Shown: positions 17,738 through 29,588, numbered from the stretch's first letter. The stretch: 33,285 bases of DNA from Alphaproteobacteria bacterium (GCA_018828205.1 JAHJWA010000229.1:1-33285), one strand, 5' to 3'. The notes: a model not told the origin generated them from the sequence alone. A program made the numbers and translations.

Positions 17738-18513
17738 TGCTGGTCGATAGCCACTGCCATCTGGAATATAAGGGCCTCGTCGAGGAACAGGCTGCGGTGC
17801 TCGATCGAGCGCGCGCCGCGGGGGTGAAGACCTTCCTCAACATCTCGACCAAGCGCTCAGAATGGGGTCAGGTCGTGGGCACCGCCGAGCGCGAGCCGGA
17901 CGTTTACGCCAGCGTCGGGATCCACCCGCACCACGCCGACGATCACCAGGATCTGACCCATGCGGAGCTGCGCGAAGCCACCGACAACCCGCGGGTCATC
18001 GGGATCGGCGAGACCGGTCTCGACTATTATTACGAGCATTCGGATCGCGCGGCGCAGCAACGCCTGTTTCGGCTTCATATCGCGGTGGCGCGCGAGGTGC
18101 AGCTGCCGGTGATCATCCACACCCGCGACGCCGAGGACGACACGCTCGCCATTCTCGAGGACGAGCTGGGGAAGGGCGGTTTCCCGGCGCTGATCCACTG
18201 CTTCACCGCCTCGGCGCAATTCGGCGAGAAGGTGCTCGCGCTGGGCCTTTCGATCTCGATCTCGGGGATCGTCACCTTCAAGAACGCGCGCGATCTGCAG
18301 GCGGTGGCGAAGACCGTTCCGGGCGACCGGCTGCTGGTCGAGACCGACAGCCCGTTCCTCGCACCCGTGCCGCATCGCGGCAAGCCTTGCGAGCCGGGCT
18401 TCGTCCGCGACACCGCGGCCTTCCTCGCCGAATTGCGCGGCGAGAGCCTCGACCATCTCGCCGAGACCACCACGCGCAATTTTCATGCCTTGTTCGCGAA
18501 GGCCGCGGCGTGA
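17734..18513 (+). CDS. TatD-family hydrolase/DNase
   Basis: VDSHCHL, GIGETGLDYYY, HCFTAS, LLVETDSPFLAPVPHRGKPCEPGF. Confidence 0.92.
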   Translation: MMLVDSHCHLEYKGLVEEQAAVLDRARAAGVKTFLNISTKRSEWGQVVGTAEREPDVYASVGIHPHHADDHQDLTHAELREATDNPRVIGIGETGLDYYYEHSDRAAQQRLFRLHIAVAREVQLPVIIHTRDAEDDTLAILEDELGKGGFPALIHCFTASAQFGEKVLALGLSISISGIVTFKNARDLQAVAKTVPGDRLLVETDSPFLAPVPHRGKPCEPGFVRDTAAFLAELRGESLDHLAETTTRNFHALFAKAAA

Positions 18514-19277
18514 AGCTGCTGATGCTCGGCTCGGGCACCTCGACCGGGGTGCCGCGGATCGGCAACGATTGGGGCGAATGCGACCCCGCCGAACCGCGCA
18601 ACCGCCGGACCCGCGTCTCGATCCTGGTCGAGAACGACGCCGGTCAGCGGATCCTGATCGACACCTCGACCGATCTGCGCCAGCAATTGCTGACCAACGG
18701 CATCGACCGGGTCGACGCGGTGCTGTGGACGCATGATCATGCCGATCATTGCCACGGGATCGATGATCTGCGCGTGATGCGCTACGACCGCAGCAATGCG
18801 CTGCCGGGCTATGCCGATCCCAAGACCGCGCGGAACCTGCGCCGAAGGTTCGACTATGTCTTCGAAGGCCAGCATGGCTATCCGACACTGATCGAGCTGT
18901 CCGACCTGCGCGACCAGCGACTGGTCGCCGGCTTCTCGCTCGAATGGGTCGAGATGCCGCACGGACCGACACACAGCACCGGGTTCCGGCTCGAGGCCGA
19001 TGGCGCGTCGCTGGTCTATGCGACCGATTACAGCGAAATCACGCCGCAGATGCTGTCCTGTTTCGCCGGGGTCGATCTGCTCGTGAGCGATTGCCTGCGC
19101 CGCGCGCCGCATCCCACGCATGCCAGCCTGGGCCTGGCGCTGGAGCTGGCTTCGAAAACCAAGGCGAAGAAGACCGTGTTGACCCATCTCGACAAGAGCA
19201 TGGATTACCGCGCCTTGTCCCAGGAAGTGCCCAAACGCGTCATCGTCGGCTACGACGGCCTGGAACTGGCGGCATGA
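18510..19277 (+). CDS. MBL-fold metallo-hydrolase (PhnP-like)
   Basis: GTG at 18510 overlaps the tatD stop; LGSGTSTGVPRIG, WTHDHADHCHGIDDLR, LTHLDKSMDY. Confidence 0.85.
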   Translation: MKLLMLGSGTSTGVPRIGNDWGECDPAEPRNRRTRVSILVENDAGQRILIDTSTDLRQQLLTNGIDRVDAVLWTHDHADHCHGIDDLRVMRYDRSNALPGYADPKTARNLRRRFDYVFEGQHGYPTLIELSDLRDQRLVAGFSLEWVEMPHGPTHSTGFRLEADGASLVYATDYSEITPQMLSCFAGVDLLVSDCLRRAPHPTHASLGLALELASKTKAKKTVLTHLDKSMDYRALSQEVPKRVIVGYDGLELAA

Positions 19278-19444
19278 GCCAATTCGATGTCGTCTCGATC
19301 ATCTCGTTGGTGGGTTTTCTGGTGCTGGCGATCAGCGCGCTGTCCGCGCATCGGCTGTCGCTCAGGAAGGGCGTGGTCATGGCTTTGGCCTGGGCCGCGA
19401 TCTTCGCGATCGTTGTGCTGTTCATCAGCCTGATCGAGGGATGA
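19274..19444 (+). CDS. Small membrane protein (56 aa, two predicted TM helices)
   Basis: ATG at 19274 overlaps the preceding stop; MSQFDVVSIISLVGFLVLAISALSAHRLSLRKGVVMALAWAAIFAIVVLFISLIEG. Confidence 0.7.
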   Translation: MSQFDVVSIISLVGFLVLAISALSAHRLSLRKGVVMALAWAAIFAIVVLFISLIEG

Positions 19445-19474
19445 CCGCCCTCTGCGCCCCGCCTCTTGTTTAAC

Positions 19475-19488
19475 ATAATATATATTAT
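19475..19488. promoter_or_regulatory. Perfect AT-only 14-bp palindrome ATAATATATATTAT upstream of mazG
   Basis: Self-complementary, 9 bp before the mazG ATG, within AT-rich DNA in an otherwise GC-rich region. Confidence 0.4.
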
Positions 19489-19497
19489 CATTCCAAT

Positions 19498-20268
19498 ATG
19501 CCCGACGCATCCAGCCAACTGACCCGCCTCCTCGCCGTCATGGCCCGGCTGCGCGATCCCGAGCGCGGCTGCGAATGGGATCTGGCGCAGGACTTCGCCT
19601 CCATCGCGCCCTATACGATCGAGGAAGCCTACGAAGTCGCCGATGCGATCGAGCGTTCCGACATGGACGATTTGCGCGGCGAACTCGGCGACCTGTTGCT
19701 TCAGGTCGTGTTCCATGCGCGCATGGCGGAAGAAGCCGGACATTTCGCTTTCGCCGATGTCGCCCGATCCATCGCCGACAAGATGGAAGCCCGCCACCCG
19801 CATATCTTCGGCGACGAGGCCGGCAGCATGGCCGAGACGCGCTGGGAAAACCTCAAGCAGTCCGAGCGCGAGGCGGCCGGGGCGACCAGCGCCCTGGATG
19901 GGGTGGCCAAGGCGCTTCCCGCGCTGATGCGGGCCCAGAAACTGCAGAAACGCGCCGCACGCATCGGCTTCGACTGGCCCGATGTCGCAGGCCCCAAAGC
20001 GAAGATTTTCGAGGAAATCGAGGAACTTGAAAGCGCCTCGTGCGAAACCCGCGAAGAGGAAGCCGGCGACCTGCTGTTCGCGGCGGTCAATCTGGTCCGC
20101 GCTTATGGGATGGATGCCGAAGAAGCGCTTCGCGCCGCCAATACCAAATTCGAACGGCGCTTCCGGGCGATGGAAGAGCTTGCTCATGGCGACTTCGCCG
20201 ATCTCTCGCTCGACCAGCAGGAAGCGCTCTGGCAAGCCGTTAAACGCGGCGAGAAAAACGCCTCCTAA
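19498..20268 (+). CDS. mazG: Nucleoside triphosphate pyrophosphohydrolase
   Basis: LLAVMARLRDPERGCEWDLAQDFASIAPYTIEEAYEVADAIE, GELGDLLLQVVFHARMAEE. Confidence 0.95.
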   Translation: MPDASSQLTRLLAVMARLRDPERGCEWDLAQDFASIAPYTIEEAYEVADAIERSDMDDLRGELGDLLLQVVFHARMAEEAGHFAFADVARSIADKMEARHPHIFGDEAGSMAETRWENLKQSEREAAGATSALDGVAKALPALMRAQKLQKRAARIGFDWPDVAGPKAKIFEEIEELESASCETREEEAGDLLFAAVNLVRAYGMDAEEALRAANTKFERRFRAMEELAHGDFADLSLDQQEALWQAVKRGEKNAS

Positions 20269-21584
20269 AGCGAGGAAAACCTACCAAATTCCTTCGGCGT
20301 CAACCGGACAGACAGCAGCCGCACGGGACCTTCGCCCAGATCGGCGCTCTGTTCCTCGATGACCTGGCCATGCTGATGCAACCAGGCACTGCGCATCCCG
20401 TCTCCCGCGGTCAGCTCGATCTCATAAGTGCGCGAATCCTGCGTCAGCAGCGCATCGATCCGCTCGAGCAGGGTCTCGACCCCCTCCCCCGTCAACGCCG
20501 AGATCGGAATGCTTCGGTCGTCATGCGAGGCGATCTCGGTGAGTTCCGCCCGCCGCTCGTCAGGCAGTGCGTCGAACTTGTTCCAGGCTTCCAGCATCGG
20601 GATCTCGCTTGCCCCGCTTTCGCGATCGATCACCTCGAGATCGGTCAGAATCTGCAGAACCTGCTGCTTCTGCGCCGCGGCATCGGGATTGGCCATGTCG
20701 CGGACATGGACGATCACATCGGCGCCCGTGACCTCTTCGAGAGTCGCGCGGAAGGCTGCGACCAGCTGGGTGGGCAGATCGGAGATAAACCCGACGGTGT
20801 CCGACAGAATCGCCTTCTCGATCCCGGGCAGCTCGATCGCGCGCATCGTCGGATCGAGCGTGGCGAACAGCAGATCTTCCGCCATGACGTCGGAGCCGGT
20901 CAAGCTATTGAATAGAGTGGATTTCCCGGCGTTAGTATAGCCCACCAGCGCGATCACCGGCCAGGGCGCCCTGCCCCGTCTGGCGCGATGCAGCGCGCGC
21001 GTCTTGCGGACCTGCTCCAGCTCCTTGCGCAGCTGCCCCATCCGCCCGCGGATCAAACGGCGGTCGGCCTCGATCTGCGTTTCGCCCGGACCGCCGAGGA
21101 AGCCGAAGCCGCCGCGCTGACGCTCGAGGTGGGTCCAGCTGCGCACCAGCCGACTCTGCTGGTAATCCAGATGTGCCAGCTCGACCTGAAGCCGGCCCTC
21201 GGCGGTCGCGGCGCGTTCGCCGAAGATTTCGAGAATCAGTCCGGTGCGATCGATGACCTTGCGCGCCAGCTTGTCTTCGAGATTGCGCTGCTGGATCGGG
21301 GTCAGCGTCCCGTCGACCACCACCAACTCGGCCTCTTCCTGTTCGCACTGGATGCGGATGTTGTCGACCTGGCCCGAACCGAACATCAGATTCGGCTTCA
21401 CCTGCCGCACGGGCAGCACGAAAGCCTCGGCGATCTCGATGCCGATCGCGAGCGCCAGCCCCTTCGCCTCCTCGAGCCGCGATTCGGCATCGAGTTCGTA
21501 GGACTGGCCGCGAATATCGGGACAGATGACGAGAGCCCGCGCACCGCGCGAGACTTCACCCAGCAGGTCGTCGTCGAAGCTCAG
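20265..21584 (-). CDS. hflX: Ribosome-associated GTPase HflX, likely CTG start
   Basis: GTPase motifs [32 protein letters not shown]. The frame stays open upstream of the GTG at 21419 with HflX-like sequence [53 protein letters not shown]; the CTG at 21584-21582 is the most likely start. Confidence 0.85.
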   Translation of the reverse strand: MSFDDDLLGEVSRGARALVICPDIRGQSYELDAESRLEEAKGLALAIGIEIAEAFVLPVRQVKPNLMFGSGQVDNIRIQCEQEEAELVVVDGTLTPIQQRNLEDKLARKVIDRTGLILEIFGERAATAEGRLQVELAHLDYQQSRLVRSWTHLERQRGGFGFLGGPGETQIEADRRLIRGRMGQLRKELEQVRKTRALHRARRGRAPWPVIALVGYTNAGKSTLFNSLTGSDVMAEDLLFATLDPTMRAIELPGIEKAILSDTVGFISDLPTQLVAAFRATLEEVTGADVIVHVRDMANPDAAAQKQQVLQILTDLEVIDRESGASEIPMLEAWNKFDALPDERRAELTEIASHDDRSIPISALTGEGVETLLERIDALLTQDSRTYEIELTAGDGMRSAWLHQHGQVIEEQSADLGEGPVRLLSVRLTPKEFGRFSSL

Positions 21585-22138
21585 TTTTCTTCACCTTCCC
21601 AGTCGTCCGACAGATCGACCGCGGTGGCGGGCTGGATCGTCGAGACGGCGTGTTTGTAAGCGAGCTGAACATAGCCCTCGCGTTCCAGCAGCATGCAGAA
21701 CAGATCATAGGCGGCGATCCGACCCTGGAGCATCACGCCGTTGACGAGGAACATCGTCACCTGCGCCTCGGCCTCGCTTACCCGGCTCAGAAACACATCC
21801 TGCAACAGGCGCTGCTTCGCGCCCGAACCCTGCCGGGCGAACTGGTCCGCATCGAGCGGCGAGCCGGGCATGATCGTCGAAATCGCGTGCTTGTAGACCA
21901 GCTGCGCCTGGCCATCGCGGCGCAGCAGGATCGAGAAATTGTCGAACCAGGTGATGATGCCCTGCAGCTTGACGCCTTTGACCAAGAACATGGTGACGGG
22001 CACCTTGTTCTTGCGCAGCAGGTTGAGGAAGCCATCCTGGAGGTTCTGCGGCTTGCCGCCAGATTGTTTGGCCGCGGGCTTTTCCGCCTCCACAGGCTTT
22101 TCCGCGCGCGGGCGTGCGGATAGGGTCTTCTCGGACAT
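21581..22138 (-). CDS. hfq: RNA chaperone Hfq with two tandem Sm/Hfq domains
   Basis: Domain 1 [58 protein letters not shown]; domain 2 [58 protein letters not shown]. Confidence 0.95.
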   Translation of the reverse strand: MSEKTLSARPRAEKPVEAEKPAAKQSGGKPQNLQDGFLNLLRKNKVPVTMFLVKGVKLQGIITWFDNFSILLRRDGQAQLVYKHAISTIMPGSPLDADQFARQGSGAKQRLLQDVFLSRVSEAEAQVTMFLVNGVMLQGRIAAYDLFCMLLEREGYVQLAYKHAVSTIQPATAVDLSDDWEGEEN

Positions 22139-22309
22139 GAATCTGCCTCCTGTTGTTGGCGGCCGCTACGCGCAGTCCGCAATCTGGAGAGCCCACCCGG
22201 CCCGCTGCCGGATGCGCTACCCGTGTAATCTGCGCGAATGTGGGTCGTGCCGCCCAAAACACAAATGCTTTTAGCGCCGCCGCGTTCCGCGTCTAGTCGG
22301 CGAGGGGGC

Positions 22310-23695
22310 TCAAGAAGTCCCCTCCCCGCCCTTGCGATCGGTCATTCCCAGCATCTTGAGTTTGCGATGCAGCGCCGATCGCTCCATCCCGATGAAATTG
22401 GCGGTCTTGGAGATATTGCCCGAGAAGCGGCGAATCTGGACCGCGAGGTACTCGCGTTCGAAATTCTCGCGTGCTTCGCGCAAGGGGGCGCCCATCATCG
22501 CGGCCATCGCCTGACCGCCACCGATCTTGCCATCGGTCACCTCACCCGAGAGCATGGCGGGCTCGACCCTTTCGAGCTCGTCGCGCGGAGTCAGGATGAT
22601 CGTGCGTTCGACGACGTTGCGCAGCTGGCGGACGTTGCCCGGCCAGTCGTAGGCCTGCAGCGCAGCCATTGCCTCCTCCGTCACCTGCGGCGGCGAGAGA
22701 CCCTGTTCGGCGGCGTAGCGGGCGAAGAAATGCTCGGCCAACACGGGAATATCGTCGCGCCGTTCGGACAGCGACGGCACCTCCACCGGGACCACGTTGA
22801 GCCGGTAGAACAGATCCTCGCGGAAACGCTTCTCCTCCATCTCGCGCTGCAGATCGCGCGCGGTCGAGGAGACGACCCGGACATCCACGCCGATCTGGCG
22901 CGAGCCACCGACCCGGACGAAGCTTTGCTCGGTCAGCACCCGCAGGATTCGCGCCTGGGTCGAGAGCGGCATGTCGGCCACTTCGTCGAGATAGAGCGTC
23001 CCGCCATCGGCCATCTCCAGCAGACCCGCGCGGACCAGCTTCCCATCCTGCTCCTCGCCGAACAATTCATGCTCGAAACGTTCGGGGGTGATGCGCGCCG
23101 AATTGACCGTGACAAAGGCGTGATCGGCGCGCGGGCTCCAGCTGTGGAGCAGTCGCGCGGCAACTTCCTTGCCCGCTCCCGCGGGGCCGTAGATCAGCAC
23201 CCGGCTACCGGTGCCCGCCACCCGTTTGAGCGTCGCGCGCACCTGCGTGATCGCCACCGAATTGCCGGTAAATTCGTCCTCGGTACCGAGATAGCTCTTG
23301 AGCCGCGTGTTCTCGCGCCGAAGTCGTTCGGTCTCGGTTGCCCGCTCGACGAGGAGCAACAATCGCTCCGCCTCGAACGGCTTCTCGATAAAATCGAGGG
23401 CCCCGCGGCTGACCGCGGCGACCGCGGTGTCGATATTGCCATGGCCGGAGAAGATGATCACCGGCAGCTGCGGCTCGCGGATCTTGATCTCGTCGAGCAC
23501 CTCGAGCCCGTCCATCGGGCTGCCGTGCAACCAGACGTCGAGCAGGACCACGCTGGGCCGTTTCTCGTCGATCGCGGCGAGTGCGGAGGTGCTGTCGCCC
23601 GCGGTGCGGCATTCATAGCCTTCGTCGCTGAGCACGCCCGCGACGAGTTCTCGAATGTCGCGCTCGTCATCGACGATCAGGATGTCCAGGGCCAT
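22310..23695 (-). CDS. ntrX: Response regulator NtrX (AAA+ NtrC-family architecture)
   Basis: Receiver domain ILIVDDERDIRELVAGVLSDEGYE; AAA+ YGPAGAGKEVAARLLH, GTLYLDEVADMP; Fis-type HTH; next to ntrY. Confidence 0.9.
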   Translation of the reverse strand: MALDILIVDDERDIRELVAGVLSDEGYECRTAGDSTSALAAIDEKRPSVVLLDVWLHGSPMDGLEVLDEIKIREPQLPVIIFSGHGNIDTAVAAVSRGALDFIEKPFEAERLLLLVERATETERLRRENTRLKSYLGTEDEFTGNSVAITQVRATLKRVAGTGSRVLIYGPAGAGKEVAARLLHSWSPRADHAFVTVNSARITPERFEHELFGEEQDGKLVRAGLLEMADGGTLYLDEVADMPLSTQARILRVLTEQSFVRVGGSRQIGVDVRVVSSTARDLQREMEEKRFREDLFYRLNVVPVEVPSLSERRDDIPVLAEHFFARYAAEQGLSPPQVTEEAMAALQAYDWPGNVRQLRNVVERTIILTPRDELERVEPAMLSGEVTDGKIGGGQAMAAMMGAPLREARENFEREYLAVQIRRFSGNISKTANFIGMERSALHRKLKMLGMTDRKGGEGTS

Positions 23696-23706
23696 GCTAA
23701 GCTACC

Positions 23707-25962
23707 TCATTCTTGCGATTGCGGAGTATCGGGCGCGGGTTGCGATCGCGGCGCGCCGGATGCGGGTCGATCGGTCGGATCGCGCGCAAAGCGCATCCTG
23801 ACGCAGGTGCCCCCGCCGTCACGGGCCGAGAAGCCCATTTCGCCCCCATGCTCCTCCACGATCTTGTTGACGATGGCCAGTCCCAGCCCGGTGCCCTTGT
23901 CGCGCGTGGTGACATAGGGTTCGAGAATGCGTTCGCGGTCCTTGGGCAGCCCGACCCCATTGTCTTCGACGGTGATCGTCAGCGCGGTATCGTCCGCCTC
24001 GACCACCACCACGATCTTGCCGCGGTAGTCGACCGGCGCCTGACCCGCCTGCGCCTCGACCGCTTCGCCCGCGTTCTTGAGCACATTGGTGAGCGCCTGC
24101 CCGAACTGATGGCGGTCGCACTGGATGGTGATCGGGCCATCGGTTTCGACCGACAGTCCGTAATCCACCTCGGGATGACCGACTTCCTGCAGGAAGAGCG
24201 ATTGCCGCACGAGGTCGAGCGCATCCTCGGCGCGGAAGACCGGCTTGGGCAACCGCGCGAAGGAGGAAAATTCGTCGACCATCTTGCGCAGATCGCCGAC
24301 CTGCCTGACGATCGTGTTGGTCAAATCGTCGAACAGCTCGCCATCCTGCAGGATCTGCTTGCGATAGCGGCGCTTGAGCCGCTCGGTGGCGAGCTGGATC
24401 GGGGTGAGCGGGTTCTTGATCTCATGCGCGATCCGGCGCGCGACATCCGACCAGGCGGCCTGCCGCTGATCGAGCAGTTGCCGGGTGATGTCCTCGAAGG
24501 TGATCACATGGCCATCGCGCTCGGGGCCGATCTTGACCGCCAGCGTCAACAGGTCGGCGCCCTTGGAATAGCTGACCACCCCCTTTTCCAGCCCTGCCTC
24601 GACCATCACCGCGATCTGAGGCGCGAGATCGTAGATGCTGCGAACCCCGCCATCGGCGTCGCGGCTGGCATCGCCCAGCAAAGCCTGCGCCGGTCCGTTC
24701 ATCAGCAGGATCGCGCCCTCGCGATCGATCGACATCACGCCCGCGCTGACCGATTCGAGCACCGCCTCGATAAAGCTGCGGCGCTCCTCGATCTGGCGAT
24801 TGGCGGTAACCAGCGCGTCGGTCTGGCGCTCGAGCTGCGCGGTCATGCGATTGAAGGCGCGGTTGAGCAGCCCGATCTCGTCGCCCCTCGTGCGCCCCTC
24901 GACGCGCAGCGCGAAATTGCCGCCGCCGACCTCGCGCGCGGCGGCGACAAGATCGGTGAGCGGCTCGACCTGGCGGTCGGCGAGCCGCAGCGCAAACCAC
25001 ACCGCGAGACCGACCAGACCGAGGCTGACAAAGAACAGCGCGAGGTTGAAACGCAATTGCAGCGCCCGGGCGCGCTGCGTGAGATCGTCATAGGCCTGCG
25101 TGATCGAGCGCGCGCTTTCCCAGCTGCGGAAGCTGTCGCCTTCGGAATTGCGCGCATTGTAGAGATAAATGCCGGCGTCGCGATCGATCGGCGCCAGCGC
25201 CTCGATCCGCTCCTCCGAGCCCTGGACCACCACCGGTTCGCCCGCCCCGAGCGTTTCCGCGCTGCGTTCGGCAAACCCCACCGGATCGCTGCCTTCGCTC
25301 AGTCCGTAGACCACCGCGGTGCGCATGCTGCCATCGGGCATCGCCTGGAGGATCGCGCTCTCGTTCACATCGCGCGGCTGCGCCTGATATTCGTAGACCA
25401 GCGCGAAATTGGGATCGGTGACCGCCACCTGGCCCAGGATGCTGCGCATATCCATCGCCATCGAGACGGTCTCTTGCGACAGGTCGAGCTGGTTCTCGTC
25501 GTAATAATTCTGCGCCAGGCTGTTGGTGTTCTCCATCAGTCCGCGCGAGCTGTCGGAGAACCAGAAATCCACACCCGACTGGAACAGAAACGCCGCAAAC
25601 CCCGCCACCAGCAACGTCGGCACCGCAGCGATCAGCGAGAAGAAGAACACCAGCCGGACATGCAGCCGCGCCGTGCTGCCCGCCGCGCGGCGCAGTGCCA
25701 TCCGCCGGCCCAGCAACACCAGCAGCGCCATCGCCGGGACCAGCGTGCCGATCAGCAGGCCCGCGACCTGTTGCGACGGCAGCAATTGTCCGTCGGGCGG
25801 CGCGTTGGTGAAGGCGAGATAGGCGCTCGCGACCATGGCCACCACGGCCAGCCCAGAAGCGATCTCGAGCCAGGCGAACAGGTTCGAGCGGCGCGATGTC
25901 ACCACAAAGCGGCGCAACCAGCGAGGGGTCTGTCGGAGGGGTGAGTGCGCCTGGCTGGCCAT
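23707..25962 (-). CDS. ntrY: Sensor histidine kinase NtrY
   Basis: N-terminal TM segments, HAMP and PAS-like regions, H-box [28 protein letters not shown], ATPase motif DNGVGLPKDRERILEPYVTTRDKGTGLGLAIV. Confidence 0.92.
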   Translation of the reverse strand: MASQAHSPLRQTPRWLRRFVVTSRRSNLFAWLEIASGLAVVAMVASAYLAFTNAPPDGQLLPSQQVAGLLIGTLVPAMALLVLLGRRMALRRAAGSTARLHVRLVFFFSLIAAVPTLLVAGFAAFLFQSGVDFWFSDSSRGLMENTNSLAQNYYDENQLDLSQETVSMAMDMRSILGQVAVTDPNFALVYEYQAQPRDVNESAILQAMPDGSMRTAVVYGLSEGSDPVGFAERSAETLGAGEPVVVQGSEERIEALAPIDRDAGIYLYNARNSEGDSFRSWESARSITQAYDDLTQRARALQLRFNLALFFVSLGLVGLAVWFALRLADRQVEPLTDLVAAAREVGGGNFALRVEGRTRGDEIGLLNRAFNRMTAQLERQTDALVTANRQIEERRSFIEAVLESVSAGVMSIDREGAILLMNGPAQALLGDASRDADGGVRSIYDLAPQIAVMVEAGLEKGVVSYSKGADLLTLAVKIGPERDGHVITFEDITRQLLDQRQAAWSDVARRIAHEIKNPLTPIQLATERLKRRYRKQILQDGELFDDLTNTIVRQVGDLRKMVDEFSSFARLPKPVFRAEDALDLVRQSLFLQEVGHPEVDYGLSVETDGPITIQCDRHQFGQALTNVLKNAGEAVEAQAGQAPVDYRGKIVVVVEADDTALTITVEDNGVGLPKDRERILEPYVTTRDKGTGLGLAIVNKIVEEHGGEMGFSARDGGGTCVRMRFARDPTDRPASGAPRSQPAPDTPQSQE

Positions 25963-26023
25963 CGTTGCCGGGTTACAACGATACTGTGGCCATTATGCAA
26001 GCTATTAATCGGCAGTCCGCGCG

Positions 26024-27429
<1,406 letters not shown>

Positions 27430-27433
<4 letters not shown>

Positions 27434-28503
27434 TCACCCTCCCCCTTGGATGCCACCGGCAGGTTGATCCGGAACAGCGTCAGCCCGGCCCGATCGTCGC
27501 GCTCGTGCGCGATCCGCCCGCCCATGTCGCGGACCAGCTTGCGCACCAGCGCGAGGCCCAGCCCCTGCCCCTGCGGCTTGCTCGAGACGAAGGGCTCGAA
27601 GACATGGTCGCGCAACGCCGGATCGATCCCGGGGCCGTTGTCGATCACGCTGACCTCGATCGGCAGCCGCGTGGCCTTCCCCAGCCGGATCGCGTTGAAC
27701 ACCAGCCCGCCGGTGAACCGCGTTCGCACCTCGACCTGAGGGCTGGCCCCTCCGCGGCTCGCATCGCAGGCGTTGGCGATGAGGTTGATCAGGATCTGCT
27801 CGAGCGCCGCGCGGTCGGCGAGCACCAGCGGGAGCGAGGGATCGAATTCCTCGACGGTCTCGACCTCGTCCCCGCGCGAGGTGCGAACCGTGCTGACCGC
27901 ATTGCGGATCGCCTCGTGCAGATTGCAGGGCGCGGAGACCACGGTCGCGGCGCTGCCGAGCTGCTGCATCCGGTCGACCAGCTGCGCGATCCGGTCCACT
28001 TCGGTCGCGATCAATTGGGTCAGCGGCTTGTCCCTTTCCGATGCGCGGCGGGTGAGCAATTGGCTTGCGCCGCGGATCGCCGCGAGCGGGTTCTTGATCT
28101 CATGCGCGAGCACCGTGGGGGCGCGCAGCTCGATCCGCTCGGCATCGCGATCCTCGTCCTCCTGGCCCGCATCCGAAAGCGTCACGATTCGCCAGCCGGG
28201 ATCGCCGGCGATTGGCGAGCAGGTGAGATTGACCCTTCGCTCCCGCCTCCCGACCTCGATAGCGAGCCCCCGCGCGATCATCTGGCCATCCGAACCGCGC
28301 AAGGCATCGGCCACGCGGGAATCGGCGATGGCGACGATGTCGAAAAAGGAGCGCCCGACCAACCGCACCGCGCTGCTCCCGAGCAGTTCCTCGGCGGCGG
28401 GATTGGCCTCGCGGACGGTACCGGTGGAGTCCAGCAGGATGACGGCAAAGACGATCGAAGCGAGCTGCGTGCGCGCATCGGGCGCCCCGGCCGTCCCTTT
28501 CAC
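27430..28503 (-). CDS. ntrB: Nitrogen regulation sensor histidine kinase NtrB
   Basis: PAS domain, [53 protein letters not shown]. Confidence 0.92.
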
Positions 28504-29519
28504 GCGGCGCGCCGCTGCCGGAAGGGTTCGTAGAACCGTTCGATTTCCGCAAGAACATCAACGGGATCGTCGATGAAGTTGGCGCGATTGCGAAACTCCG
28601 CCGAACCGTGCATCCCCTTGGTGTACCAGCCCAGATGCTTGCGCGCGAACTTCACCCCGACATCCTCGCCGTAATGCTCGAGCATCGCGCGGTAGTGTTC
28701 GACCAGCACCGAATATTGCTCGTCGAAGCCTGGGGGTGCCAGCACCTCGCCCGTCTTCCACCAGTGCATCACCTGCGCCAGCAGCCAGGGGCGGCCATAG
28801 GCGCCGCGCCCGATCATCAGCCCGTCCGCGCCCGACTGTTCGAGCGCCGCAGCGGAATCGGCGATGCTGCAGATGTCGCCATTGACGATCACCGGGATCG
28901 ACACCGCTTCCTTGACCTTGCGCACGAAGGCCCAGTCGGCGCTGCCCTTGTACATCTGGTTGCGGGTGCGGCCGTGGACGGTGATCATCTTGACCCCGAC
29001 ATCCTCGGCGATCCGTGCCAGCTCGGGCGCGTTGAGGCTGTCGTGGTCCCAGCCCATGCGCATCTTGACCGTGACCGGGACATCGACCGCCGCGACGGTC
29101 GCTTCCATCAGCCGGACCGCCAGCGGGACCTCGCGCATCAGCGCCGAGCCCGCGAGCCCGTTGACCACCTTGCGCACCGGGCAGCCGAAATTGATGTCGA
29201 TGATCTGCGCCCCGCGATCGGCGTTGAGCCGCGCGGCCTCGCCCATCGATTCCGGGTCGCAGCCGACCAGCTGCATCGACACCGGCTCCTCGATCGGATC
29301 CCAGGCGGCCTTCTGGATGCTCTGCCGCGTCTCGCGGATCGCGGCCTGGCTGGCGATCATCTCGGTGACGTTGAGGCCCGAGCCGTAGCGGCGCACCAGC
29401 CTGCGGAACGGCAGATCGGTGACGCCGGTCATCGGCGCCAGCACCACCGGCGTGGCGATGGTCACGGCGCCGATCTGGATCGGCTTCGGCGGAACCGGAG
29501 GGAGGGGATGCGCGCTCAT
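28500..29519 (-). CDS. dusB: tRNA-dihydrouridine synthase
   Basis: [57 protein letters not shown]; dusB-ntrB synteny. Confidence 0.94.
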   Translation of the reverse strand: MSAHPLPPVPPKPIQIGAVTIATPVVLAPMTGVTDLPFRRLVRRYGSGLNVTEMIASQAAIRETRQSIQKAAWDPIEEPVSMQLVGCDPESMGEAARLNADRGAQIIDINFGCPVRKVVNGLAGSALMREVPLAVRLMEATVAAVDVPVTVKMRMGWDHDSLNAPELARIAEDVGVKMITVHGRTRNQMYKGSADWAFVRKVKEAVSIPVIVNGDICSIADSAAALEQSGADGLMIGRGAYGRPWLLAQVMHWWKTGEVLAPPGFDEQYSVLVEHYRAMLEHYGEDVGVKFARKHLGWYTKGMHGSAEFRNRANFIDDPVDVLAEIERFYEPFRQRRAA

Positions 29520-29588
29520 GAGGGGGATTTCTGCCTAATTCTTGGGCAGACATAGTGCATTGCGGCAAATTCGGCAAGCGGCTAGCCG

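Noticed and set aside
22238-23917. 559-aa plus-strand ORF
   Set aside because: Antisense to ntrX; no domain motifs.
23713-25944. 743-aa plus-strand ORF
   Set aside because: Antisense to ntrY; a by-product of high GC, with no recognisable domains.
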